Below, in pieces: positions 9,375-16,350 of a stretch of DNA of 24,702 bases. Each line of letters begins with the position of its first letter. Position 1 is the first letter of the stretch. A model generated the notes under the pieces. It saw nothing but the letters and a program-made list of their open reading frames with translations. It was not told the DNA's origin and did no database searches. Made by a program: the position numbers and the translations under genes. Source of the DNA: Alphaproteobacteria bacterium (GTDB taxonomy: Bacteria > Pseudomonadota > Alphaproteobacteria > Rickettsiales > Rickettsiaceae); contig JAUIKA010000004.1 in assembly GCA_030430995.1 (NCBI GenBank), positions 1-24,702 on the forward strand, given 5' to 3'.

Positions 9375-9849
9375 TGTAACCTGAGCCCTGCTGTTAGTAA
9401 ATCTATGATGATATAGCTTGTCTTGAGTATGTAACGCTATCTAAACCTCTTATATCTTCCTTATTGATAGCATCACTATTTCCATGGCTTCTTACAATGC
9501 TACTCTCTGATAGACTGAGGACATCTTCTCCTTTAAATGCTAGCTCCAATGTATCTTCTTGTAAGCTTGTAACAGGAATTTCTACTTTTGTTTCTGAGCT
9601 ACCCTACCTAATTTTGGTATGACGAGAAAGTGATGGGAAAATATTAACTGGTGCAACTAGTTTTGGCATATGTATTTACACAAGGATAATTATTATTTAC
9701 TTGTTTAATATAAAAAAAGCATAACTTATAAAAAATTATATACATAATTATCATCAAACTGCAAGAAAAATAATTATTACTGAAAAAAGTGTAATTCCAA
9801 TATAAGTTTCATCCATCCTCCAACCATTTCCTACGGGCTTTCTCCTTTT

Positions 9850-10477
9850 TCTCATTTGCATAATAAATGGTACTCTATTAATTTGATAGATATTTTAAAA
9901 GAAGTTCAATTAAATGTTGATTTTATAGGTGGCTTCGTATCTTATGGCGACAAAATATATCTATCCCCTAAAGAACTCTCAGAAAGGATACTTTTGATTA
10001 TATATAGCTTTGGCACTAATGTTGGGCTGAAGCATATTTGCTCTGACAGTTCTAATATAACATATAATCAATTACGACATATAAAAAACTACTTTTTAAG
10101 TAGAGATAATCTTAAAAATGCTATAAAAAAGATAACAAACTCTTTATTCAAAATTAGAAATCCCAGAATATGGGGCAAGATGCCTATTGCTGTTGCTTGC
10201 GATTCTATTTAATTTACATTTTATTTTCAAAATATGATATCTGAGTATCATAATAGGTATGGTGGTTGTGGTGTAATGATCTACTGGCATGTTGAAAAAA
10301 AAAGCAACATGTATTCACTCACAAGTAAAAAGTGTTTCTAGTTCTGAAGTTGCAGCTATGATCAGAGGTGTTTTCAATCATTGCACTGAAATGTCAGCAC
10401 AAAAGAGTTATACAGACACTCATGGGTTTAATCTGCGAAAGGAAATAGAGTGGATGAATGTATACCGCATATGGTAA
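9850..10477 (+). pseudogene. Tn3-family transposase (TnpA) remnant
   Basis: Two frames together recall the C-terminal DDE region of Tn3 TnpA. The first (9856-10212) has INLIDILKEVQLNVDF, SFGTNVGLKHI, and RNPRIWGKMPIAVACDS; the last aspartate would be the first catalytic acid. A TAA at 10210-10212 follows, but reading continues in frame as YHNRYGGCGVMIYWHVEKK. A frameshift at the A9 tract 10295-10303 leads into ATCIHSQVKSVSSSEVAAMI and then CTEMSAQKSYTDTHG, the usual D-x-H-G of the second acid. The sequence then jumps to NLRKEIEWMNVY, resembling the LRKEI-x-GLNVVE segment much nearer the TnpA C-terminus. This implies an internal deletion of the segment with the final catalytic glutamate. The N-terminal two-thirds is absent, so the element is dead. 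Confidence 0.85.
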
Positions 10478-10502
10478 TGATGTATACATTCAATAATTAA
10501 TA

Positions 10503-10991
10503 TTAGAGACCTCTAGCAGAATTTTGGCTCAAACCTTTTACTGACTCTTTTACATGTTTGAATTGATGGGATAACTCACTAGTTGCTTCTTTGCATGCTT
10601 CTTGTACTTGCTTGATTCCTGGTTTAGCTTTCTCATATACAGATTTTGCCCAATTGCCCATTACCTCACATACATTTGACATTGCATTTAATACACTGTC
10701 TTTAGCTGTTTTACATACTTCTGATATAGATTTATATAAATTAGACATCGCTTCATATGTTTTAGCAGATAGCTCTGATGCATTTTCTTGCATTGTTACA
10801 GAAAAACTATTCCAGCTTTCTCTCATTTCTTGAACTTGTTCTTTTACGTCTTCTTTAAAAAGCTCTACAAATGCTTTACCTAATTCTGATGTAGATTGTA
10901 GTATTTGTTTTGGGTCAGATTTTGCCATATTTTCTAATGTGCCTTCTAATGCGGTTATAAAATTTCCATTTAGTTGAGTTCTTGCGTTCAT
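10503..10991 (-). CDS. Small all-helical protein of unknown function
   Basis: A 162-aa intact frame from ATG 10991. It has no signal peptide or membrane segment and is predicted to be almost wholly amphipathic helix. Weakly periodic segments run through the sequence (QVQEMRESWNSF, LYKSISEVCKTAKDSVLNAM, VYEKAKPGIKQVQEACKEA). This recalls phasin-like, apolipoprotein-like or LEA-type helical proteins, but no family signature is visible. A credible promoter (11019-11048) lies just upstream. The gene sits between the dead Tn3 transposase and the GT2 glycosyltransferase, at the edge of the conserved block. Intactness amid decayed neighbours suggests it is maintained. The function is not known. Confidence 0.7.
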   Translation of the reverse strand: MNARTQLNGNFITALEGTLENMAKSDPKQILQSTSELGKAFVELFKEDVKEQVQEMRESWNSFSVTMQENASELSAKTYEAMSNLYKSISEVCKTAKDSVLNAMSNVCEVMGNWAKSVYEKAKPGIKQVQEACKEATSELSHQFKHVKESVKGLSQNSARGL

Positions 10992-11018
10992 AATATAAAT
11001 ATTGGTTAATACGCAAAT

Positions 11019-11048
11019 ATATTACCATTTAAGCTATTCTCTACACAA
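11019..11048 (-). promoter_or_regulatory. Candidate promoter for the small helical protein
   Basis: On the minus strand, TTGTGT (11048-11043) and TAATAT (11024-11019) are 18 bases apart. The -10 lies about 28 bases upstream of ATG 10991. The hexamers are partial matches in an AT-rich stretch, so this is a weak call. Confidence 0.35.
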
Positions 11049-11104
11049 ACTGTATGTGAATTGAAATATATTTTAAATAACCATGACGTCATATATGCAA
11101 CTTC

Positions 11105-12535
11105 TTATTTATTATCCAATTCTGCTATACTATCATATTTTTCCTTCCCTTTACTAAAGGTGAATTTATATTTAGTGAGACCATGCTGAGTTTTGTTCCA
11201 AGCAAATGGACGAAAAAATAACTCTATTATAGCTAAATATGTTGCTATAAAATGCAATATAAAATATAAAGGCGCTATAGCAAGTTTTAGATATTCTTTT
11301 ATACCCATAATATTGTTGTTTTTTAAACTAATAAAGCCAAAAGAATATATGCAAATGGCTCCATATAGCTTTATTAATGCCCATAATATGTATATAGTTG
11401 AACTGTTTTTCTTAATTAGATAGTAAAAAAACACCCCTTGAAGGAAAAACACATAAAAAGAAGACCCTATAAATAAAAATAATATCAAATTAAACTTAAA
11501 ATTGAGTTTTACTTTCCTGCTAAAGTTAAGCTTTGTATATACCATAAAGGTTTGTATAAACCCTTTTATCCATCTAGACCTTTGTTTAATCCATTGATAC
11601 AGCATTACAGGAGCTTCTTCATATGTATAAGAATCCATAAGATATGTTTTATAGTTATTACAATATATCCTCAAACCAAGATCAGCATCTTCTGTTAGAT
11701 TATGCGGGTCCCACATGCCTATTTCCTTTAAATGCTTTACAGAAAAATGGTTGCTGCTGCCACCTAAAGGAATTGGCATATCTAGCTTAGAAATACCTTT
11801 AATTAGATACCCAAACCATATAATATATTCTAGGTTTATAAACCATGAAAGTAAGTTTTCACAATAATTATAGAACTTAAGTTTTGCTTGAATACATACA
11901 TATTTTTCCCCTAGTTTAGAAAAATAAAAACATGCTTTTTTTAATTGCTTTGGCTCCGGTATATCTTCGCTATCATATACTACAATATATTTGCCAATTG
12001 CGTAATTGATAGCATAATTCAATGCTTTAGGTTTAGTAGTAATGGTGGATTTAGGTACAGAAATTACCCTGAAATATTTAGGTAAGTTGGATAATATAAT
12101 TTCTCTATGCAAAAATATATCATCTTCCTCTATTATTATTTGTACATCTAGTCTATCTTTTGGGTAATCTAAATTCTGTATAGAGCGCACTACAGAAGCT
12201 ACGGCCCCTATCTCTTTATACATAGGTATTGCAATAGTATATATAGGATAATCATAGGCATCATCATCCTTATATTTATGCTCCTCACTTTTAGCTGCCA
12301 CAAAGAATATATAGCTTTTAAATATATTATGTAATATATAAATAGTAAAATTAAAAATGCAGAAAGCTTCTGAATCAAATATTAATGCTATAAAACACAT
12401 AAAGATGATTATAACGACTTTATAATTTATATTGTAGCAACTGTAGTGTGGCATTGTTTTACGGAGGAAATTTTCTGATAAAAATAATGACTGCTTAGAT
12501 ATAGAAATATTTTTTTCATAAAACTTATCACTCAT
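11105..12535 (-). CDS. Membrane GT2 glycosyltransferase (cellulose-synthase/hyaluronan-synthase-like)
   Basis: A 476-aa processive-type family 2 glycosyltransferase, expected to transfer sugar from a nucleotide-sugar donor at the inner membrane. One or two N-terminal hydrophobic helices span residues 38-80. The GT-A domain follows: YTIAIPMYKE (99-108), EEDD (136-139), KPKALNYAI (168-176), YDSED (187-191, acidic DxD-like site), LGGSSNHF (257-264), TEDADLG (281-287) and QRSRW (318-322). The last two are hallmark motifs of processive GT2 enzymes. Several hydrophobic helices complete the C-terminal third. The gene follows ruvX on the same strand with a 53-bp gap and may be cotranscribed. The sugar and acceptor cannot be read from the sequence; surface polysaccharide or glycolipid synthesis is inference. 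Confidence 0.88.
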   Translation of the reverse strand: MSDKFYEKNISISKQSLFLSENFLRKTMPHYSCYNINYKVVIIIFMCFIALIFDSEAFCIFNFTIYILHNIFKSYIFFVAAKSEEHKYKDDDAYDYPIYTIAIPMYKEIGAVASVVRSIQNLDYPKDRLDVQIIIEEDDIFLHREIILSNLPKYFRVISVPKSTITTKPKALNYAINYAIGKYIVVYDSEDIPEPKQLKKACFYFSKLGEKYVCIQAKLKFYNYCENLLSWFINLEYIIWFGYLIKGISKLDMPIPLGGSSNHFSVKHLKEIGMWDPHNLTEDADLGLRIYCNNYKTYLMDSYTYEEAPVMLYQWIKQRSRWIKGFIQTFMVYTKLNFSRKVKLNFKFNLILFLFIGSSFYVFFLQGVFFYYLIKKNSSTIYILWALIKLYGAICIYSFGFISLKNNNIMGIKEYLKLAIAPLYFILHFIATYLAIIELFFRPFAWNKTQHGLTKYKFTFSKGKEKYDSIAELDNK

Positions 12536-12588
12536 GCTTATGTTAATCTCTTAATCAATGCCTATTATTTTCTTAATAAAAAGAAATA

Positions 12589-13041
12589 TCATTTTTTTAT
12601 GATTTTGTCTAATACTTCTTGTAATATTATACATGCAGATACCATATCTTCCTTGTCCCTTCTGTGTGAAACATTATATCCATGACCTTTTAATATATTA
12701 TCTGCAAATTTAGATGTAAATCTTTCATCTTTTAACATTATAGATATATTTTTCCCTATTTTGCTTTCTATAAATCTAGATAGCTCCATAATTTCATTAC
12801 ATAGTGCTGTTATTTTTCCTTGAAGGTCGAGCGGCATTCCTATAATAACTCCTGTTATATCTTCGGATTTTATAATATCATAAATTTCTTTTTTAGATTT
12901 TATGACCTTCATTGGGAATGCTACTAGCCATTCAGGGTCAGATATAGCAAGCCCTATTCTCTTTAGCCCATAGTCTATAGATAAAATAGGTTTCTTCTTT
13001 TCTAGATACTTGATAAAATCTTCTATATTATTGGTTATCAT
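12589..13041 (-). CDS. ruvX: RuvX/YqgF-family Holliday junction resolvase-like nuclease
   Basis: A 150-aa protein of normal length for the YqgF/RuvX family, an RNase H-fold nuclease linked to Holliday junction processing and to pre-16S rRNA 5' end maturation. Key segments are SIDYGLKRIGLAISDP (21-36, catalytic D23), GVIIGMPLDLQGK (64-76), MLKDERFTS (102-110, E106) and KEDMVSACIIL (130-140, D132). All expected acidic positions are present. It is read divergently from lpxB; its ATG at 13041 lies four bases from the preferred lpxB ATG at 13046, so each promoter must lie inside the neighbour. The GT2 gene follows downstream. Confidence 0.93.
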   Translation of the reverse strand: MITNNIEDFIKYLEKKKPILSIDYGLKRIGLAISDPEWLVAFPMKVIKSKKEIYDIIKSEDITGVIIGMPLDLQGKITALCNEIMELSRFIESKIGKNISIMLKDERFTSKFADNILKGHGYNVSHRRDKEDMVSACIILQEVLDKIIKK

Positions 13042-13045
13042 TATT

Positions 13046-14182
13046 ATGCTTATTTATATAATCGCTGGAGAACAATCAGGAGACCAAATAGGTGCCAAGA
13101 TCATTAAAAGTTTTTTACAAGAAAGAAAAGATGCCACTTTCATAGGCGTTGGAGGGAAAAATATGCTCGCTGCCGGCCTCAGAAGCAGCTTATTTAATAT
13201 TAAAAACACTAGCATTATGGGGTTTGTAGAGTTATTGCCAAAAATATACATGCTAAAAAAACTAATTAAAAAAACTATATTTGATATTTTATCAAAAAAA
13301 CCTGATTTAGTAATCACTATAGATTCCCCAGGGTTTTGCATTAGGGTAGCGAAAAAGGTAAAGAAATATAATCCTCACCAAACTATTTTCCATGTTGTAG
13401 CCCCTAGTGTTTGGGCATATAGACCAGGCAGAGCAAAAACATTCGCTGCAATTTTTGATAAGCTATATGCTCTTTTGCCATTTGAAGTAAATTTTTTTCA
13501 ACAAGAGGGGCTCCCTACTGTATATACCGGCCATTATGCATTTGAAGATGATTACAGCATTTCGGAGTCAGAAGTTATAAAATTCTTTGTAAAATATAAT
13601 TTAGAGGAAGAAAAAAAATATATCATTATTACCCCTGGAAGCAGGGAGGAGGAAATAAAAAAACATCTGCCTATTTTTATAGAGTCAGCTTTGAGGCATT
13701 TTGAAGAAGATAGATGCTTGATTATTTCTCCTGGGGATCAATATTACCAATTAATAAAAATTATATCGCCTAGAATCAAGATTATTAACAACAAAGATAG
13801 ATTTACTGCTTATAAAATAGCACATCTTGCGCTTGCTAAATCTGGAACCAATACCCTTGAGATTATGGCATCCAACACTGCTATGATAGTGGGCTATAAG
13901 GTATCTAATTTGTCATGGTTATATATAAGAAGAGCAATAAAAACCAAATATGCATGTTTAATCAATATAGCGGTAAACTATATGCTAATTCCTGAATTCA
14001 TACAGCATAATTTCAATGTTGACAAAATAAGCAACCAGATAAAATATTTTATGGATTTTCCCAAGCAAATACATATGCAGATTTCCAGAGCTCAGGAATC
14101 TGCAAAATCCATAGGTTTTAAGGCAGAAAAACCACCAAGTAAAATAATAGTGGAAGACATAATATCTTCTATGGAAATGTAG
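13046..14182 (+). CDS. lpxB: Lipid-A-disaccharide synthase
   Basis: LpxB (GT19) condenses lipid X with UDP-2,3-diacylglucosamine to form the lipid A disaccharide at the inner membrane. The protein is 378 aa from the chosen start, normal for the family. Motifs are IYIIAGEQSGDQIGAKII at the N-terminus, FHVVAPSVWAYRPGRAKTFA, a PGSREEEIKKHLP loop, and KSGTNTLEIMASNTAMIVGY in the donor-binding half. I chose ATG 13046 because family members start directly at the AGE-SGD segment. An upstream in-frame ATG at 13010 would add twelve residues and overlap ruvX. The gene ends 28 bp from convergent grxD. Its presence implies the organism makes lipid A, unlike Anaplasmataceae. Confidence 0.95.
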   Translation: MLIYIIAGEQSGDQIGAKIIKSFLQERKDATFIGVGGKNMLAAGLRSSLFNIKNTSIMGFVELLPKIYMLKKLIKKTIFDILSKKPDLVITIDSPGFCIRVAKKVKKYNPHQTIFHVVAPSVWAYRPGRAKTFAAIFDKLYALLPFEVNFFQQEGLPTVYTGHYAFEDDYSISESEVIKFFVKYNLEEEKKYIIITPGSREEEIKKHLPIFIESALRHFEEDRCLIISPGDQYYQLIKIISPRIKIINNKDRFTAYKIAHLALAKSGTNTLEIMASNTAMIVGYKVSNLSWLYIRRAIKTKYACLINIAVNYMLIPEFIQHNFNVDKISNQIKYFMDFPKQIHMQISRAQESAKSIGFKAEKPPSKIIVEDIISSMEM

Positions 14183-14210
14183 CAGACAGTAACCTGCTCA
14201 GTTGCTATAT

Positions 14211-14513
14211 TTATAGAGATAGTTTTTTAGCCAAGGAGCCATCAGATATCATTGCTCTTACTATATCTGCACCTCCTATAAATTCACCTTCTATATATAG
14301 CTGTGGTATTGTTGGCCAGTTAGAATATATTTTTATATTCTCTCTTAGCTGCGGATCTTTTAAAACATTTATATCTTTAAAATCAACTCCTGTGTCTTGA
14401 AGAACTTTAGATACATATCCTGAATAACCGCATTGAGGGAAATTCTTATTACCTTTCATAAATAACACTACTCTATTCTCATTTATAAGATTTTTTATCT
14501 CATCATTTTTCAT
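14211..14513 (-). CDS. grxD: Monothiol glutaredoxin (Grx4/GrxD type)
   Basis: A 100-aa monothiol glutaredoxin, a small cytosolic protein that carries or transfers Fe-S clusters using glutathione. The active site is CGYS at residues 28-31, in FPQCGYSGYV, where most relatives have CGFS. The glutathione-binding elements WPTIPQLYI and GEFIGGADI are intact, and the length is normal. It is the last gene of a tight operon with the AI-2E-family membrane protein and hda; its ATG lies 11 bases after the hda stop. Convergent lpxB lies 28 bp beyond its end. Identity is secure; the Phe-to-Tyr change is conservative. Confidence 0.94.
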   Translation of the reverse strand: MKNDEIKNLINENRVVLFMKGNKNFPQCGYSGYVSKVLQDTGVDFKDINVLKDPQLRENIKIYSNWPTIPQLYIEGEFIGGADIVRAMISDGSLAKKLSL

Positions 14514-14524
14514 AGCTCAGTCCA

Positions 14525-15172
14525 TCATTTAAATTTACTAAGGATATTGTCTATCATTTTCTTATTTATATCAAGGGTATAAGATAAAGATTGATAGTTA
14601 ACAAATTCTAGAAAGCATCTAATCTTAGTAAGATTTCTAGGAAGGATATGTGAGATATGCTCTATATAGTCTGCGGGGAACTTGAGGTTATTACTAATAG
14701 CATAGCTATGGATAAAATTCTTTATCAAAGATATATCTGGTATATTAAGCTTAACGCTTCTACAGGCTTTTATGCGAGAGCCCAAGTCTTTTATTTGATA
14801 GCTATCAATATTTGTAGCAGTAATTAATAAGCTCTTCTTATGGTTATGTGCGTAATTAAATACATAAAGAGCATCTTTTTCATCAATATTACTTATGTTA
14901 TCTATCACTATATATTGATGTAGCTCTATCTTAGCTTTATCTTTAACGTTAAAATATATAGCATTGTTAGATTTTGCCCATTTATTGCTTAAGAAAGTTT
15001 TCCCAGAGCCGTTAGGGCCTATCACTATAAGAAAATTAGGATACGGCATGCATCCTAAAGAATCATTCCCACTGTTAAATAATGCATTATATGCAATAAT
15101 ATTAGCTTCAGAGATAATAAAATCTTTATTATATTCAGTTTCTTTTTTGAAAAAATGCTGTTTATGCTTCAT
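14525..15172 (-). CDS. hda: DnaA-like AAA+ protein, probable Hda regulator of replication initiation
   Basis: A 215-aa P-loop protein resembling the AAA+ core of DnaA without its C-terminal DNA-binding domain, as in Hda/HdaA. Hda stimulates DnaA-ATP hydrolysis together with the sliding clamp. It has Walker A GPNGSGKT (52-59), a Walker B-like YIVIDNIS (87-94), and a sensor-1-like LLITATN strand. An Arg-containing SRIKAC segment matches the box VII region, and an alpha-helical lid follows. The Walker B has DN where DnaA has DD. The first 40 residues include FFKK rather than a canonical clamp-binding motif, which I cannot place firmly. The start overlaps the stop of the upstream membrane-protein gene (TAATG), suggesting translational coupling; hda beside an AI-2E permease is a familiar alphaproteobacterial arrangement. 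Confidence 0.82.
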   Translation of the reverse strand: MKHKQHFFKKETEYNKDFIISEANIIAYNALFNSGNDSLGCMPYPNFLIVIGPNGSGKTFLSNKWAKSNNAIYFNVKDKAKIELHQYIVIDNISNIDEKDALYVFNYAHNHKKSLLITATNIDSYQIKDLGSRIKACRSVKLNIPDISLIKNFIHSYAISNNLKFPADYIEHISHILPRNLTKIRCFLEFVNYQSLSYTLDINKKMIDNILSKFK

Positions 15173-16224
15173 TATTTCTTGTTATAAAATTCGCTGTTTT
15201 TATAAGCCATATATGCTTGGCTCATAAATATTTTCAATATTCCTACCGTAGGAATTGCTATTATTAAACCAATGATTCCAAATAGTTTTCCAAATACTAA
15301 TAAAGATAATATTATCCAAAATGGCCTAAGGTTCACTTTTGACCCCACAACCTTTGGAGTGATGAAATAAGACTCAAGTATAGCGCCAAAAATATATATC
15401 AATAATATATATATAAGCTTATTGGAAAAACCAAAAATCATTACGTTTAACAATAATGAAAATACAGATATACATAGTAAGCCAAATACCGGTACTAATA
15501 TTGAAACTCCGGATAAAATACCCAGGGCTATTGGATATGATATGCCGCATATCCATATTGCAATGGTATAATAAGCACACATTATGCATACTACCTGCAA
15601 TGCCCCTAAAAAATACCTTTTTATAAGTTCTGAGCTGTTACTAATAAAGTCTATAACATAATTCTTAGACGCTGTAGGTATTAAGCCAAAGGCTGTATCT
15701 TCAATCATTTCTTTGTTTATTATAATAAAGAATGAAAGAATCATGGTGATGAATATCTCAAAAATATTTACAATTACAGTTATAACATTATTTTGAATTA
15801 CATATAATATGCTGTAATAGCTCAGGTCTATCTTGCTTATAGCATTATTCACTATTCTATCTAAGCTTTTATAGTCTTTACATAAAACATTATTACTTAT
15901 AAAGTTAATGGCTTTTATCTTATAAGTCTCTATATTTTTTAAATTAGCGAATATATGGCTTGCTATAGATTTTATTTGAAATAAAAAGTCAGGCATAATT
16001 ATAACTACAATAGATATAAAACATGCAATTACAGCTATGATAATCGCAGCTGAAACTAAGCATATATCAAGTTTTATAATTGAACTAATTTTACTAGCAA
16101 TAGGGCTAATTATATACGCTAAAACAATGCTATATAATATTATTTCTAAATTTAATAATATTAAAACCGTGATAAAAAAACATACCGCTGTAAATAAGCA
16201 TGTTAATATAAAAAATTTTTTCAT
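15172..16224 (-). CDS. AI-2E/PerM-family membrane protein
   Basis: A 350-aa polytopic membrane protein of the AI-2E transporter (PerM/YdiK) family. It has three hydrophobic segments in the first 90 residues. A more polar helical stretch of about 60 residues follows, then a cluster of four to five membrane helices containing the conserved SYPIALGILSGVSILVPVFG and IIGLIIAIPTVGILKIF segments. Members have been proposed as exporters of AI-2, other small solutes or ions; the name does not prove quorum-signal transport. It heads a minus-strand operon with hda (one-base TAATG overlap) and grxD. A 126-bp region separates it from divergently read lon. Confidence 0.85.
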   Translation of the reverse strand: MKKFFILTCLFTAVCFFITVLILLNLEIILYSIVLAYIISPIASKISSIIKLDICLVSAAIIIAVIACFISIVVIIMPDFLFQIKSIASHIFANLKNIETYKIKAINFISNNVLCKDYKSLDRIVNNAISKIDLSYYSILYVIQNNVITVIVNIFEIFITMILSFFIIINKEMIEDTAFGLIPTASKNYVIDFISNSSELIKRYFLGALQVVCIMCAYYTIAIWICGISYPIALGILSGVSILVPVFGLLCISVFSLLLNVMIFGFSNKLIYILLIYIFGAILESYFITPKVVGSKVNLRPFWIILSLLVFGKLFGIIGLIIAIPTVGILKIFMSQAYMAYKNSEFYNKK

Positions 16225-16284
16225 ATATAAACTAATTAATACTATTTTACAGAGTAATAATATAATATATTAGAGAAGATACCA

Positions 16285-16312
16285 TTGCAAAATTAGATTA
16301 TAGCATTATATT
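16285..16312 (+). promoter_or_regulatory. Candidate lon promoter
   Basis: TTGCAA (16285-16290) and TATATT (16307-16312) with 16-base spacing, in the 126-bp divergent region between the AI-2E-family gene and lon. The predicted start gives a short leader of about 30 bases. I saw no clear RpoH-type heat-shock promoter, though lon is often heat-induced. Confidence 0.35.
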
Positions 16313-16350
16313 TTATCTAAGAACACTTATTACTTTAAAGAAAAACATTT

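Larger units (their letters stand above)
6941..9669 (-). pseudogene. Broken gene: P-loop NTPase, coiled coil and collagen-like glycine-rich protein
   Basis: This is the overall remnant; its larger open pieces are listed separately. Reading starts at ATG 9669 (MPKLVAPVNIFPSLSRHTKIR), and the lesions follow in order. There is a TAG at 9604-9606, a frame change near 9420, a TAA at 9012-9014 and a TGA at 7572-7574. A TAG follows at 7230-7232, then further frame changes around the G5/T7 tracts (coding strand) at 7176-7189, with a final TAA at 6941-6943. After each stop, recognisable coding sequence continues in the same frame, so these look like point mutations in one ancestral gene of about 900 codons. 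The order is P-loop, switch-like VVFVDFACFD, long coiled coil, collagen-like Gly repeats, and a C-terminal domain with ALEIGGRITGG. Its start (MPKLV) resembles the start of the giant neighbour (MPLVV). It was possibly a host-interaction protein; no activity is expected now. Confidence 0.75.

Noticed and set aside
12569..12586. TTTCTT/AAGAAA hairpin after ruvX as a terminator
   Set aside because: The stem is only six A/T-rich pairs and no U-run follows it in the direction of transcription.
13010..13045. Longer lpxB start at 13010
   Set aside because: It adds a hydrophobic twelve-residue extension and overlaps ruvX; family members start at the segment beginning at ATG 13046.
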